A DNA stretch of 64,000 bases, from positions 1-64,000 of the forward strand of contig NZ_CDCE01000020.1 of NCBI RefSeq assembly GCF_000819805.1, given 5' to 3'. Positions 19,611 through 29,797 of this stretch are shown here, one piece after another; within the stretch, counting starts at the first letter, position 1, and every line of letters begins with the position of its first letter. Under the pieces are notes generated by a model. It was not told the DNA's origin. It searched no databases and saw only the letters and a program-made list of their open reading frames with translations. This DNA is from Aeromonas diversa CDC 2478-85 (lineage in GTDB: Bacteria; Pseudomonadota; Gammaproteobacteria; Enterobacterales; Aeromonadaceae). The position numbers and the translations under genes were made by a program.

Positions 19611-20422
19611 CAGACCGCCTTCTGATCTGCCAGCCAGTTGGCGATCTTGACGAACTGCTCCAGGGAGAGGTTCTCCGGACGCAGGTTGCCGTCGATGCCG
19701 AGCTCGGCCAACTGTTCGCTGTTGATGAAGTTGGCGAAGCTGTTGCGGATGGTCTTGCGGCGCTGGCCGAAGCCCTCGGTGCAGACCCGGCTCAGCAGGC
19801 GCACGTCCTTGGCCACGAAGGGTTTTTCCTTGTGGGGTACCAGACGTACCACGGCGGAGTCCACCTTGGGTGCCGGCTTGAAGGCGCCGGGGCCCACTTC
19901 GAGCACCGGAATCACCTGGCAGTAGTACTGGGTCATCACGCTCAGGCGGCCATAGGCCTTGCTGCCGGGGCCGGCGGCCAGTCGCAGCACCACTTCCTTC
20001 TGCAGCATGAAGTGCATGTCTAGGACATGCTCGGCATAGTCGCAGAGGTGGAAGATGAGCGGGGTGGAGATGTTGTAGGGCAGGTTGCCGAAGATGCGCA
20101 GGGGGTGCTCCGGACGCATCAGGGTGCTGAAGTCGAAGCGCATGGCGTCGGCCTCGATCACGTTCAGCTTCTTGGCGAGCACCGGGTGCTCGCGCAGGCG
20201 TGCAGCCAGATCCCGGTCCAGCTCGACCACGGTGAGCTTGTCGATGCGCTCGCACACCGGCTCGGTCAGCGCGGCGAGGCCCGGACCGATCTCGACCATA
20301 TTCTGCCCCGGCAGGGGATTGATGGCGTCGACGATCTGGCCGATCACATAACGATCATGCAGGAAGTTCTGGCCGAAACGCTTACGGGCCGTGTGGCCCA
20401 GGTGCACCTTGTCACTACTCAT
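19610..20422 (-). CDS. rsmA: 16S rRNA dimethyladenosine transferase
   Basis: 270 residues starting [20 protein letters not shown]. The SAM loop [13 protein letters not shown] (about 43) and catalytic [10 protein letters not shown] (about 112) are present. It dimethylates A1518 and A1519 of 16S rRNA. The frame is open further upstream, but homology begins at this ATG. It overlaps pdxA by 4 bp. Confidence 0.97.
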   Translation of the reverse strand: MSSDKVHLGHTARKRFGQNFLHDRYVIGQIVDAINPLPGQNMVEIGPGLAALTEPVCERIDKLTVVELDRDLAARLREHPVLAKKLNVIEADAMRFDFSTLMRPEHPLRIFGNLPYNISTPLIFHLCDYAEHVLDMHFMLQKEVVLRLAAGPGSKAYGRLSVMTQYYCQVIPVLEVGPGAFKPAPKVDSAVVRLVPHKEKPFVAKDVRLLSRVCTEGFGQRRKTIRNSFANFINSEQLAELGIDGNLRPENLSLEQFVKIANWLADQKAV

Positions 20423-21402
20423 GTTCTTTTCTCTACCATCTTGATGGCGTGGTGGATGGCGGTCAGCAGGCTGCCCGGATCGGCCTGGCCTGTGCCGGCC
20501 AGATCCAGGGCGGTACCGTGATCCACCGAGGTTCGGATAAAGGGTAAACCCAGGGTGATATTGACCGAGTTGCCGAAGCCCTTGAACTTCAGTACCGGTA
20601 ACCCCTGGTCGTGGTACATGGCGAGTACCGCATCCGCATCCTTGAGGTATTTTTCCTGAAACAGGGTGTCGGCCGGCAGCGGGCCGACCAGATCCAGTCC
20701 CTGTGTACGCAGTCGCTCGAGTGCCGGCTCGATCACCTCGATCTCTTCGCGTCCCAAGTGGCCGCCTTCCCCCGCGTGGGGATTGAGACCGCACACATAG
20801 ATGCGGGGATGGGGGATCCCGAACTTGGTGCGCAGATCCGTGTGAAGGATCTGGATGATCTTGTCGAGCCGCTCCGGCGTGATGGCCTTGGCCACGTAGG
20901 CCAGCGGAATGTGAGTGGTCACCAGGGCCACTCTCAGTCCCTCGGTAGCGAGCATCATGACCACGTCCGGCGTGCCGGACTGGTGGGCAAAGAATTCGGT
21001 ATGACCGCTAAACGAGACGCCCGCCTGGTTGATGATCCCCTTGTGTACCGGGCCGGTGACGACGGCGGCAAACTCGCCGCTCATGTTGCCGTCGCAGGCG
21101 CGTTGCAGCGTCTCGAGCACATAGTGGCCGTTGCCTTCGTCGAGACGCCCGGGAATGCTCGGCACCCCGAGGGTGACGGGACAGACGGTCAGGGTGCCTT
21201 GCGCCTGCGCTGTGGCCGGCGCGGCCGGATCGTAAGGCTGAAGCTCTACCTCGATCCCCAGATGGCGGGCACGCTCGGTCAGCAGGCGGGGATCGGCGAT
21301 CACCACCAGCTGGTGCGGCCAACCCTGACGGGCAAGCTGCAGTACCAGCTCGGGGCCAACCCCGGCCGGTTCGCCGGGGGTGATGGCAATGCGTCGAATC
21401 AT
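20419..21402 (-). CDS. pdxA: 4-hydroxythreonine-4-phosphate dehydrogenase
   Basis: 327 residues, the usual family length. [13 protein letters not shown] opens the protein; metal and substrate residues lie in [22 protein letters not shown] and [12 protein letters not shown]. It is an NAD-dependent step of pyridoxal phosphate synthesis. It shares its first base with the end of surA, so the operon is very tight. Confidence 0.97.
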   Translation of the reverse strand: MIRRIAITPGEPAGVGPELVLQLARQGWPHQLVVIADPRLLTERARHLGIEVELQPYDPAAPATAQAQGTLTVCPVTLGVPSIPGRLDEGNGHYVLETLQRACDGNMSGEFAAVVTGPVHKGIINQAGVSFSGHTEFFAHQSGTPDVVMMLATEGLRVALVTTHIPLAYVAKAITPERLDKIIQILHTDLRTKFGIPHPRIYVCGLNPHAGEGGHLGREEIEVIEPALERLRTQGLDLVGPLPADTLFQEKYLKDADAVLAMYHDQGLPVLKFKGFGNSVNITLGLPFIRTSVDHGTALDLAGTGQADPGSLLTAIHHAIKMVEKRT

Positions 21403-22706
21403 CAGCTCTGGCCGTCTTCGATGCGGATGTAGGCGCCATCGCGCAGCTCGTCCATCCAGCCCTGCACCTCTTCGGCGAAGCGGCGGTTATAAATGAGCTG
21501 ATAGGCGCGCTGTTCCAGTGCCTTGTCGGTGGCATCCTGGCTGCGGCGATCTTCCAGCTGGACGATATGCCAGCCGAAGCTGGTACGGAACGGCTGGCTG
21601 ATCTGGCCCGGTTGCAGACGATTGACCATGTCGCGGAATTCGGGGGCATAGACATCGGGAGAGGACCAACCCAGCTCACCGCCCTGGACGGCTGAGCCCG
21701 GATCCTCGGAGTACTTCTCGGCCAGCTGGGCGAAGTTGGCCTTGCCGCTACGCAGGTCCATCAGGAAGCCTTCCAGCATGCCCTTGGCCTTCTCCTCACT
21801 CAGGATGATGGAAGGCTTGATCAGAATATGGCGGGATTTCACCTCGGTCAGGTTGACCTGCTGTTGCCCCTTGGTGTCGAACACCTTGATGATGTGCAGA
21901 CCGGCGCCGGAGCGTAGCGGGCCGACGATGGCCCCCTTGCTGGCCCCTTGCACCGCCTCGGCCATCAGGGTCGGCATCTCTTGCAGGCTCATCCAGCCCC
22001 AGTCACCCCCTTCCAGCGCCTTGGGTCCGTTACTCTCGGCAATCGCCAGCTTGCGGAAATCGGCCCCGGTAGAGAGGGCTTGCATGATGCGCTGGGCCTT
22101 GGCCTTGGCGGCATCGAGCTGGGCGGCATTGGGGTTATCCGGCAGGGCGATCTGGATATGACCGACGTGGAACTCGTTCTGCTGTTGTCCCTGTTTCTTG
22201 ATGATATCCACCACCTGCTTCACCTCTTGCTCGGAGATGTTGACGCGGCGGCGGACCTGGTTACGGCGCACTTCGCCCATCAGGATCTCGCGGCGCACCT
22301 CTTCCCGGTATTGGGGATAGGTCATGCCATCACGCTCCAGCTGGGCGCGCAGTTGCTCGACGCTCATGCGGTTCTCGGCGGCGATGCCGGCGATGGCCTG
22401 CTCGAGCTGGGTGTCGCTCACCTTGAGGCCCTGGCGATCGGCCAGTTGCAGCACCAGGCTCTCCTGGATCAGGCGATCCAGCGCCTGGCGGCGCAAGGTG
22501 GCGTCGTCCGGCAGGGACTGGCCCTGCTCACGGGCATTGCTCTTCACCTTCTGGACCAGCGCCTCCTGCTGGCTGGCCAGTACCACGTCCTTGTTGACCA
22601 CGGCCAGTACGCGATCCACCAGCTCGGGGGCGGCCATGGCCGCCTGGCTCAGGGCGCCAAACATGCCTGCGGTGAGCAGGGCAATCAGGGTCTTTTTCAT
22701 ATCCAT
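21402..22706 (-). CDS. surA: periplasmic chaperone SurA
   Basis: 434 residues with a signal peptide ending near QAAMA (about 26). A chaperone N-domain is followed by two parvulin domains (about 172-273 and 283-383), with [18 protein letters not shown] and [17 protein letters not shown]. It delivers outer-membrane proteins, including LptD, to the Bam complex, and it follows lptD in the same operon. Two candidate ATGs are 6 bp apart; the upstream one is used here. Confidence 0.95.
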   Translation of the reverse strand: MDMKKTLIALLTAGMFGALSQAAMAAPELVDRVLAVVNKDVVLASQQEALVQKVKSNAREQGQSLPDDATLRRQALDRLIQESLVLQLADRQGLKVSDTQLEQAIAGIAAENRMSVEQLRAQLERDGMTYPQYREEVRREILMGEVRRNQVRRRVNISEQEVKQVVDIIKKQGQQQNEFHVGHIQIALPDNPNAAQLDAAKAKAQRIMQALSTGADFRKLAIAESNGPKALEGGDWGWMSLQEMPTLMAEAVQGASKGAIVGPLRSGAGLHIIKVFDTKGQQQVNLTEVKSRHILIKPSIILSEEKAKGMLEGFLMDLRSGKANFAQLAEKYSEDPGSAVQGGELGWSSPDVYAPEFRDMVNRLQPGQISQPFRTSFGWHIVQLEDRRSQDATDKALEQRAYQLIYNRRFAEEVQGWMDELRDGAYIRIEDGQS

Positions 22707-22725
22707 CTCTCAAGGCTGGCCAGCA

Positions 22726-25164
22726 TCACTGCTGGTCTTTCAGATTAAACGGGCGAATGTAGGGGAGCTTTTCCGTGTCCAGCGTGACGCTGCGGCCACC
22801 GGTACCGACACTGCCCAGTCCCTTCATCTCAAACTGCACGCCAATGCTCTTCTCGGAGCGGGCCTGCAATACGCTGTTCTCCCACACCGGCTGGTTGTGC
22901 CACTCCAGGCTGAAGTTGATGCTCCAGCAGCAGGAGTCGTACTTGAGACCGAGCTTGCGATCGATGTTGATGTCCTGGTTCACATCCCGGTAGTAGCCAC
23001 CGTAGAGCTGCCACTGGGGATTGATCGGGGCCATCAGCACCAGACCGGCCTGGCTGATATCCTCGGCCATGGCGGTGTTGTAGATGTTGCGGTTGCCATC
23101 TTTCAGGAAACGGTAGTTGACCTGGCTTACCAGCTTGTCGAGGCGGTATTCGACGGCGCTGTTGGCCGAGCTGAACTCGTTGTCTTCCGTATCGTACTGG
23201 GCGCCGGCATGGGCAAGCCAGCGATCCGTGATGCGGGCATCCCCCTCGAAGGAGAGCAGGGAGCGGGCATTGGTGCTCTCGGGGTCGTTGGGGTAGAGGC
23301 GCACCTTGGGCTTGGTCAGCTCGAAAGCCTGTCCCAGCGCCAGACGCAGGCGCTCGTCACCGTGATCGTCATAGACCCGGCTGGTGAGGCCCAGGGTGAC
23401 GCGATTGGCATCGCTGATACGATCCAGACCGGCGTAGCGGCGATCGCTGAACAGGCTGTAGTAGTCCTGACGCACGGTCGTGGAGTCATAGATGCCAATC
23501 TCATCCTGATTCTCATAGGGGATGTAGAGGTACTGCACCTCCGGCTCCAGAGTCTGGGTCCCCTTGCCGTTAAACCACCCGAGGGAGCGGTCGAAGTTCA
23601 TGCCCCCCTTGAAACGCAGAGAGGGCAGGGTGCGGGACAGGGTCCCCTCTTTAAGGGTGAGCTGACCATCCTTGGTGAAGAGCCTTTGATCCTGGGTGAC
23701 CAGGCGGTTGGGCACCTCCTGATCGTAGGCACTGAACATCAGCTTGTACTGGCTGGTGAGGTAGTAACCAGGCGCATCGATGAGCGGCACCGTCAGGGTC
23801 GGTGCTATGTGCAGGCGAGTCGCGGTATAGCGCTCACCGGCCTGCTGGGCGCTGGCGTTGTTGCCACTGTAGCCAAACTTGGTCAGCTCGCTGTTGAGGG
23901 CGAGATCGAACCACTTCTGCTGGTGATAGAAGTTGTAGCCCAGGCTCGGCAGCATGGTATGGGGCAGCACAGCGTTGGGGTTGAGGATCTGATAGGTGCG
24001 CGCCTCGGCGGTCAGATTCCAGGCAGGCTGGTAGTAGCCCGCCGTGAACGATTGCTGCAGTTGGCCGTCAACCTGAGCCCCGACCGGTGGGCTGAAGTCG
24101 TTGAAGTAGTTGTAGTCGAGTGCCCTGACCTGGGTGTAGTCGATGCCAAAGCGCAGGGCGCCATCCATCAGGCTCGAGCCATGACGCGCGTTGAGCAGGT
24201 AACGATGGCCATCATCCAGGGTGCTGTACTGGGGGTTACCCGCCTGGCTGGCCTGCTTGTCGTTGGCCAGGTTCTCGAAATAGAGGGTGCCCGAGTGGTT
24301 GGGCTGGGGCATGTAACGGAACTCGACTTGCTCCATCAGGCCACGTTTATCCATGAAGCGCTGGGTGATGGTGGCGTCGTAGTTCGGGGCTATGTTCCAG
24401 TAGAAGGGCTGGGTGATGTCCATCCCGTTACTGGTGCTTTGGGTATAGCCGGGGTAGAGCAGGCCGGTCTTGCGCTCGTCCTTGATGGGGAAGTTGATAT
24501 AGGGGAAGTAGAAGACCGGATAGTCATAGAGCCAGAGGCTGGCGTTCCACGCCTCGCCGAACACCTGGCTCTGATCGATGTCGATACTGCCTGCCTTGAG
24601 GGTCCACACCTCTTGGCCGGGGGGGCAGGTGGTGTATTGAGCCCCCTCCAGGGTGATGTTCTGGTTGTTGTTGGCCATGACCACCCGCTTGGCCGAACCG
24701 CGCACCGGGGAGCCGTGGACCTGATAACGTCCCTCTTCCAGCTCCGACTCCTTGGTATCCAGATTGGACTTGAGGGTCTTGTCGCTGGTAACGGTGATCT
24801 GGCCGTCGTTGTAGTAGATGTTGCCGATCGCAACGACGTCACGAGTCTTCTGATCGAGCTGGGCGTAGTCGGAATCGAACTTGCGCACCCCCTGGCGGAC
24901 CTTGACGTCACCCTGATAGACGGCGGTGCCGCCCTGTTTGGCGTCGAGGCGATCGGCATCGACCTCCACCGGCAGCGCATTGGCATCAACGCCGGCGGGG
25001 TTCTTCTCCACCTTGGGTACATAGTCGTAGCAGAGACCGTCCAGCAGGCCGGTGGCCGGCGGGGCCGGCGGAGAGGCCGCCCAGCCCACAGTGGGGGTGA
25101 GCACAGGGACCAGCCCCAGAGTCAGGGCGAGAGGGCCCGATATGCCCGCAATCCGTTTGGTCAT
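22726..25164 (-). CDS. lptD: LPS-assembly protein LptD
   Basis: 812 residues from this ATG (MTKRIAGISGPLALTLG), which begins a normal signal peptide; an in-frame ATG at 25215 would add 17 residues and has no better ribosome site. The N-terminal OstA domain (about 65-200) precedes the beta barrel. Four cysteines sit where disulfides form in E. coli LptD: one near residue 50, one in TTCPPGQEVW, and the adjacent pair in KYDSCCWSINF. With LptE it inserts lipopolysaccharide into the outer leaflet. It heads the surA-pdxA-rsmA-apaGH operon and is divergent from amgK. Confidence 0.93.
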   Translation of the reverse strand: MTKRIAGISGPLALTLGLVPVLTPTVGWAASPPAPPATGLLDGLCYDYVPKVEKNPAGVDANALPVEVDADRLDAKQGGTAVYQGDVKVRQGVRKFDSDYAQLDQKTRDVVAIGNIYYNDGQITVTSDKTLKSNLDTKESELEEGRYQVHGSPVRGSAKRVVMANNNQNITLEGAQYTTCPPGQEVWTLKAGSIDIDQSQVFGEAWNASLWLYDYPVFYFPYINFPIKDERKTGLLYPGYTQSTSNGMDITQPFYWNIAPNYDATITQRFMDKRGLMEQVEFRYMPQPNHSGTLYFENLANDKQASQAGNPQYSTLDDGHRYLLNARHGSSLMDGALRFGIDYTQVRALDYNYFNDFSPPVGAQVDGQLQQSFTAGYYQPAWNLTAEARTYQILNPNAVLPHTMLPSLGYNFYHQQKWFDLALNSELTKFGYSGNNASAQQAGERYTATRLHIAPTLTVPLIDAPGYYLTSQYKLMFSAYDQEVPNRLVTQDQRLFTKDGQLTLKEGTLSRTLPSLRFKGGMNFDRSLGWFNGKGTQTLEPEVQYLYIPYENQDEIGIYDSTTVRQDYYSLFSDRRYAGLDRISDANRVTLGLTSRVYDDHGDERLRLALGQAFELTKPKVRLYPNDPESTNARSLLSFEGDARITDRWLAHAGAQYDTEDNEFSSANSAVEYRLDKLVSQVNYRFLKDGNRNIYNTAMAEDISQAGLVLMAPINPQWQLYGGYYRDVNQDINIDRKLGLKYDSCCWSINFSLEWHNQPVWENSVLQARSEKSIGVQFEMKGLGSVGTGGRSVTLDTEKLPYIRPFNLKDQQ

Positions 25165-25338
25165 GGGATGAAGACTCGATTTGCGAATGTGAAACAGCCT
25201 AAACAGGACACGCATTTTACGACAGGTTTCACCATGTTGACATTGCATGTCATTGCTTTATGTTAGCCGGCAATCATAAAGCATTATCGCGGCCAGGGTA
25301 ACCTCCCGCTTCGGCCACCCATTCCGGTCCAAGTTTCC

Positions 25339-26340
25339 ATGATCGATCGCGCTTTACTTCTTACCGCCTGGGCCCGCCAGCTGATGGCGCAGCCTGCCCT
25401 CGAGTTGACCCTGATTTCGGGCGATGCCAGCTTCCGACGTTACTATCGCGGGGCTGGGCTCATCTGGGTTGATGCCCCGCCTGCCACCGAAAAAAACCGT
25501 GAGTTCGTGTGTAACGCCGCGGCCCTGTTGCGGGCCGACGTGCTTGCCCCCGAGGTGAGGGGCGTGGACTACGAACAGGGCTTTCTCTGTGTGACGGATC
25601 TTGGCGATACCTCCCTTCTGTCGGTACTGGATCCGCAGAGCGTGGCCGCCTGGTACGCCCTCGCCATCGATCTGTTACCCAGGCTGGCCCGGGTTGAGCT
25701 GGCCTTGGAGCCCTTCGATGCCCCCTTTATGGCGCGGGAGAACGCCATCCTGCCCGAGTGGCTGCTCGGCCACCATCTGGGGCTGACCCTGGATGAGGCG
25801 CAGCATCGGCTCTTGGCCGACACCTTTACCCTGCTCACCGAGAATAATCTCGGCCAGGTGCAGGGGGTGATGCATCGGGACTTTCACAGCCGTAATCTGA
25901 TGGTGTGTGGTGGCACCACGCCTGCCAGCGCGGCGCTGGCCGTGATCGACTTTCAGGACATGGTGCTGGGGCCGGTCACCTACGATCTGGTCTCCCTGCT
26001 CAAGGATTGCTACGTGCGCTGGCCCGACACCGTCATCGAGGCGGGCATGCGCCACGGGTTTGCCGTGCTGGAAGAGGCGGGGCTGCTCGGCGGCACCGAC
26101 TTCGCCACCTTCCGCCGTCAGGCCGATCTCACCGGGATGCAGCGCCATCTCAAGGCCGCCGGTATCTTCGCCCGGCTGCACCACAGGGACGGCAAGTCGG
26201 GTTATCTCAAGGACATACCCCGTACCCTCGACTACGTGGTCGAGGTGTGCGACCGCTACCCCGAGCTGGCCTCCTTCGGTCGCTGGCTGAAGGAGCGGGT
26301 ATTGCCGGCCCTGGCCGCCGTGTCGGAGCGGCAGCCATGA
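25339..26340 (+). CDS. amgK: N-acetylmuramate/N-acetylglucosamine anomeric kinase
   Basis: 333 residues, aminoglycoside-phosphotransferase fold. The catalytic loop is HRDFHSRNLM (about 180) and the metal site is VIDFQDMVLGPVTYDL (about 202). This wording and the following murU gene match the Pseudomonas AmgK-MurU pair, which turns recycled MurNAc into UDP-MurNAc and bypasses the fosfomycin-sensitive de novo route. It overlaps murU by 4 bp. Confidence 0.92.
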   Translation: MIDRALLLTAWARQLMAQPALELTLISGDASFRRYYRGAGLIWVDAPPATEKNREFVCNAAALLRADVLAPEVRGVDYEQGFLCVTDLGDTSLLSVLDPQSVAAWYALAIDLLPRLARVELALEPFDAPFMARENAILPEWLLGHHLGLTLDEAQHRLLADTFTLLTENNLGQVQGVMHRDFHSRNLMVCGGTTPASAALAVIDFQDMVLGPVTYDLVSLLKDCYVRWPDTVIEAGMRHGFAVLEEAGLLGGTDFATFRRQADLTGMQRHLKAAGIFARLHHRDGKSGYLKDIPRTLDYVVEVCDRYPELASFGRWLKERVLPALAAVSERQP

Positions 26341-27011
26341 AGGCGATGATCCTGGCCGCCGGGCGCGGCGAGCGGATGCGCCCGTTGACCGATGCCCTGC
26401 CCAAGCCGCTGTTGGCGGCGGGGGGCAAGCCCCTCATCGTGCACCACATTGAGCGCCTCAAGGCGGCGGGCATCACAGAGCTGGTCATCAACCACGCCTG
26501 GCTCGGCCACAAGCTGGTCGAGGCGCTGGGCGATGGCACCCGACTGGGTGTCTCCATCGCCTGGTCGGCGGAGGAGACGGCACTGGAGACCGCCGGCGGC
26601 ATAATGCAGGCGCTACCACTGCTGGGGGGGAATCCCTTCCTGGTGGTCAACGGCGACACCTGGCTCGATGTGGATTATCGCCTGTTCAGCGCTCAGTCGC
26701 TGGCGGGCGATCTCGCCCATCTCTGGCTGGTCGATAACCCGCCCCAGCATCCCCATGGCGACTTCTCCCTGCGTGGGGACAGGATCATCGACATGCCGGG
26801 GCTGACGTTCAGCGGCGTCGGTCTCTATCATCCGGCGGCGTTTGATGCCCTGGCGCAGGGGCCGCGCAAGCTGGCACCGCTGCTGCGCGACTGGATTGCA
26901 CAGGGCCGGGTCGGTGGCAGCCATCTGCTGGGGGACTGGCGCGATATCGGCACGCCCGAGCGACTGGCTCAACTCGACAGTGAACTGTTGGCCCGCGGGG
27001 TCACGAGGTAA
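26337..27011 (+). CDS. murU: N-acetylmuramate alpha-1-phosphate uridylyltransferase
   Basis: 224 residues. The nucleotidyltransferase signature is LAAGRGERMRPLTDALPKPL (about 6-25), with VVNGDTWLDVDY for metal binding. It makes UDP-MurNAc from MurNAc-1-phosphate and UTP. It starts inside the amgK stop (ATGA), and djlA follows 4 bp later. Confidence 0.93.
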   Translation: MKAMILAAGRGERMRPLTDALPKPLLAAGGKPLIVHHIERLKAAGITELVINHAWLGHKLVEALGDGTRLGVSIAWSAEETALETAGGIMQALPLLGGNPFLVVNGDTWLDVDYRLFSAQSLAGDLAHLWLVDNPPQHPHGDFSLRGDRIIDMPGLTFSGVGLYHPAAFDALAQGPRKLAPLLRDWIAQGRVGGSHLLGDWRDIGTPERLAQLDSELLARGVTR

Positions 27012-27015
27012 CGTT

Positions 27016-27849
27016 ATGCGTATCTGGGGCAAGGTGCTCGGCGCCTTCTTTGGTTTCCTGCTCGGCAATGTGTTCGGGCTGCTCATCGGTCTCTGGATCG
27101 GCCATCGCTTCGACACCGGCATGGGGCTCCAGACCGGTTTTCGTCGCCGCCCCTCCGAGGCCCAGCAGACGGTCTTCTTCCACGCCACCTTCTCGGTCAT
27201 GGGCCACATCGCCAAGGCGAGCGGTCAGGTCACCGAGAGCGAGATCCGGGTCGCCTCCGATCTGATGGACAGAATGCGTCTCACCGGTGAGCTGCGCACC
27301 CGGGCCCAAGACTCTTTTCGCCAGGGCAAGGCGGCAGATTTCCCCCTGCGCGCCACCCTGGCCGAGTTTCGTGAGGCCTGTATGGGGCAGCGCGACATAT
27401 TGCGCTTCTTCCTCGAGGTACAACTGCAGGCGGCCTTCGCCGATGGCAGTGTGCCCCCGGAGGAGCGTCAGATCCTCGAGGTCGTGGCCGAGGAGCTCGG
27501 CTTTAGCCGCTTCGAGCTGGATCGGATCCTGGCCATGGCCGAAGCCCAGCGCAACTTCTTCCGCAGCCAGGGCAGCACTGGTAGCCGGCAGCAGGGGTGG
27601 AGCGGGCAGCAGGCACGCCAGGCCCCGCCGCGGGATCGTCTCAAGGATGCCTATCAGCTGCTCGGGGTAAACGAGGGGGACTCGGATCAGGAGGTCAAGA
27701 AGGCCTACCGCAAGGAGATGGCCAAGCATCATCCGGACAAGCTGGCCGCCAAAGGGCTCCCCCCCGAGATGATGGAGATGGCCAAGCAGAAGGCGCAGGA
27801 GATCCAGAGCGCCTGGGAGATGATCCGCGAGGTTCGCGGTATCCGCTAG
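27016..27849 (+). CDS. djlA: membrane-anchored J-domain protein DjlA
   Basis: 277 residues. One N-terminal membrane helix with GxxxG spacing (about 7-29, GAFFGFLLGNVFGLLIGLWIG) is followed by a TerB-like helical domain and a C-terminal J domain with the DnaK-contact motif HPD (in KHHPDKLAA). It works with DnaK at the inner membrane. As in E. coli it is close to lptD. Confidence 0.95.
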   Translation: MRIWGKVLGAFFGFLLGNVFGLLIGLWIGHRFDTGMGLQTGFRRRPSEAQQTVFFHATFSVMGHIAKASGQVTESEIRVASDLMDRMRLTGELRTRAQDSFRQGKAADFPLRATLAEFREACMGQRDILRFFLEVQLQAAFADGSVPPEERQILEVVAEELGFSRFELDRILAMAEAQRNFFRSQGSTGSRQQGWSGQQARQAPPRDRLKDAYQLLGVNEGDSDQEVKKAYRKEMAKHHPDKLAAKGLPPEMMEMAKQKAQEIQSAWEMIREVRGIR

Positions 27850-27865
27850 TTGTACTCTCTCCGAG

Positions 27866-27894
27866 AAAAAGACCACCTCAGGGTGGTCTTTTTT
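27866..27894. terminator. bidirectional intrinsic terminator
   Basis: GACCACC/GGTGGTC with loop TCAG, flanked by an A-run on the left and a T-run on the right. It separates djlA from the minus-strand dehydrogenase. Confidence 0.85.
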
Positions 27895-27900
27895 TGTGCC

Positions 27901-28854
27901 TTACACCAGCTGTCGCAGGGGGGCGCCGGCGATGAAGCCATCGATGTTCTCTATCACCTGATCCGCCAGGCGCTGCATCGATCCCTCGCTGGCCCAGGCC
28001 ACGTGCGGGGTCAGCAGGAAGTTGGGCAGGGCCAGCGCCTGCATCAGGGGGTGATCCGCCGGGGGGGGCTCCTGGCTGGCCACGTCGAACCCGGCGCCAC
28101 CGAGATGGCCGCTTCGCAGCGCATCGAGCAGGGCCGACTCGTCGACCAGTCCCCCGCGCCCGACGTTGATGAGCAGGGCTCCCGGCTTCATGGCCGCCAG
28201 TTCGGCGGCGCCGATCAGATGGCGAGTCTGGGGGGTGAGCGGGCAGTGCAGGCTGATGATGTCTGATGTTGCCAGCAGGGCAAACAGAGGCAGCCGATCG
28301 GGAGCCGGCTCACCGTCGGTGAGGCTCTCTGCGTAGCGTACCTCGAGGCCAAGGGCCTCGGCGCGTCGCCCCAGGTCCCGGCCTATGGTACCGCGTCCTA
28401 TGATGCCGAGCCGGCGTCCGGCGAGATCCATGATGCCATGATCGAAGAAGCAGAAGCGACCGCTCTCCTGCCAGCGCCCCTGGGCCAGAGAACGTTGCCA
28501 CCCCTTGAGGTTGCGCGCCAGCGCCAGCATCAGGGCCAGGGCATGCTCGGGCACCGAGGGGCTGGCGTAGCCACGCACGTTGCACACTGTGATACCACGG
28601 GAGCGGCAGGCGTCGAGATCCAGGTTATCGGCACCGGTCGCGGCCAATGCGATGAGTCGCAGGGACGGCAGCTCGGCCAGTTCGCGCTCGCCCAGGCGCA
28701 CCTTGTTGACGATGGCGATGGTGGCGCCGCTCAGTCGCTCGACCACCTGATGAGGGGCGGTGGAGGGATACTCTATCCAGGTGTGGGGCCGGGCGGGGCG
28801 AGCCAGTCGCACCGAGGGTGCCAGGGTGTCGCGGTCGAGAAAGACGATCTGCAT
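27901..28854 (-). CDS. D-2-hydroxyacid dehydrogenase (glycerate dehydrogenase-like)
   Basis: 317 residues. The Rossmann motif GIIGRGTIGRDLGRRAEALG (about 148-167) is preceded by VPEHALALMLALARNL. Catalytic Arg, Glu and His lie in INVGRGGLVDE, the GAGFDVASQEPPP region and LLTPHVAWAS. It fits the HprA-like group that interconverts hydroxypyruvate and D-glycerate, but the true substrate cannot be read from the sequence. Its start codon and part of its ribosome site lie in a perfect 10-bp hairpin (28853-28880). Confidence 0.88.
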   Translation of the reverse strand: MQIVFLDRDTLAPSVRLARPARPHTWIEYPSTAPHQVVERLSGATIAIVNKVRLGERELAELPSLRLIALAATGADNLDLDACRSRGITVCNVRGYASPSVPEHALALMLALARNLKGWQRSLAQGRWQESGRFCFFDHGIMDLAGRRLGIIGRGTIGRDLGRRAEALGLEVRYAESLTDGEPAPDRLPLFALLATSDIISLHCPLTPQTRHLIGAAELAAMKPGALLINVGRGGLVDESALLDALRSGHLGGAGFDVASQEPPPADHPLMQALALPNFLLTPHVAWASEGSMQRLADQVIENIDGFIAGAPLRQLV

Positions 28855-28880
28855 GGTGCCTCCTTGGGGTGAGGCACCAT
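28853..28880 (-). promoter_or_regulatory. hairpin covering ribosome site and start codon
   Basis: On the minus strand ATGGTGCCTC (28880-28871) pairs perfectly with GAGGCACCAT (28862-28853), with an 8-nt loop ACCCCAAG. The Shine-Dalgarno AAGGAGG runs from the loop into the 3' arm, and the AT of the start codon is the end of that arm. This would hide the start from ribosomes unless opened. Confidence 0.55.
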
Positions 28881-28898
28881 CATGCCAAGGGGCGTGTC

Positions 28899-29705
28899 TC
28901 AGAGCCAGCCGAGATGGCGCAGCCAGCCCTGGAGCCGGGCCGGTAGCTCCGCCTGCTCCAGCAGAGCGTAGGGTCGGTAGTTGAGCTTGTTGCTGCGCCG
29001 GCTCTCGACCCGACGTGCCTCGGCGGCCACCAGCGGCCAGCCTGCCGCACTCTCCTCATAGAGATCGAGGATCGGGGCCTGGCTCTGGGCGACATCCTTG
29101 GCCAGCACAGTATTGGCCCCCTGCTCGGGAAAGTAGGCATCGAGCAGCACCAGGGCGTCGGGGGGGGGGAGTTGCTCGCTGGCGATCAGGTTGCTGGCCC
29201 AGGCGGCGGCCGTGCCCTGAGCCAGGATCAGGCGAAAGCCCCCCTCCTGCTGTTTGGCCTCGCTCAGGCTCTTGATCCGGGCGGCAAGATCCTGGCGAAA
29301 GGTGTCGCGTGCCGCATCCTTCTTCTCACCGGCCGGGTTGAGCTGTGGCTGGGCAAAGCGGGGCAGGATCAACAGGGTGTCGAACCCTTGTGAGGTCAGG
29401 GTTGCCGAGAGTTGCCAAAGCCGCCCCGTTCCCTGCCACTCGGGCAGCAGTATCACCAGTCCGAGATAGGTGCCGCTGGTGTGCTCGGCAAACAGTACCT
29501 GCTCCTGCTCTATGGTCTTGCTGGCCGGATTGTTCTGCCAGTCGAGGCGCAGCAGTTGATCCGCCGAAGGGGGTGGCTGATTGGTATCCTGGGGCGCATT
29601 ACCCGCTGCCGCCGGCTCGGTGGGCGCGGCGGCAGACGGGGAGTCCTGTTCGGCGCCATGGGCGGGAACAGTCAGCAGAGCCAAGAGTAAGAACAGAAGC
29701 GGCAT
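28899..29705 (-). CDS. DUF3530 family exported protein
   Basis: 268 residues from an ATG with an excellent ribosome site (GGAGGA). A signal peptide (MPLLFLLLALLTVPAHG) is followed by a low-complexity Ala/Pro linker (about 20-50) and an alpha/beta-hydrolase-like domain (VILLPEWQGTGRLW, ALVLLDAYFPEQGAN). DUF3530 proteins are periplasmic and of unknown function. The frame continues upstream of this ATG without homology. It lies 44 bp upstream of the dehydrogenase on the same strand, with the hairpin in between. Confidence 0.85.
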   Translation of the reverse strand: MPLLFLLLALLTVPAHGAEQDSPSAAAPTEPAAAGNAPQDTNQPPPSADQLLRLDWQNNPASKTIEQEQVLFAEHTSGTYLGLVILLPEWQGTGRLWQLSATLTSQGFDTLLILPRFAQPQLNPAGEKKDAARDTFRQDLAARIKSLSEAKQQEGGFRLILAQGTAAAWASNLIASEQLPPPDALVLLDAYFPEQGANTVLAKDVAQSQAPILDLYEESAAGWPLVAAEARRVESRRSNKLNYRPYALLEQAELPARLQGWLRHLGWL

Positions 29706-29797
29706 GGGGGTCCTCCAACGTTTACATAGCGGCCTGGGCGTCCCTTTCTTTAGCCATGGTGCTACCGAGTGGCGAGGATTGCCATTGTGTGGTCTGA

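Noticed and set aside
22324-25266. 980-codon open frame opposite lptD
   Set aside because: It mirrors lptD on the other strand, has no domain resemblance and its composition follows from GC-rich codon third positions. The lptD frame has signal peptide, cysteines and synteny.
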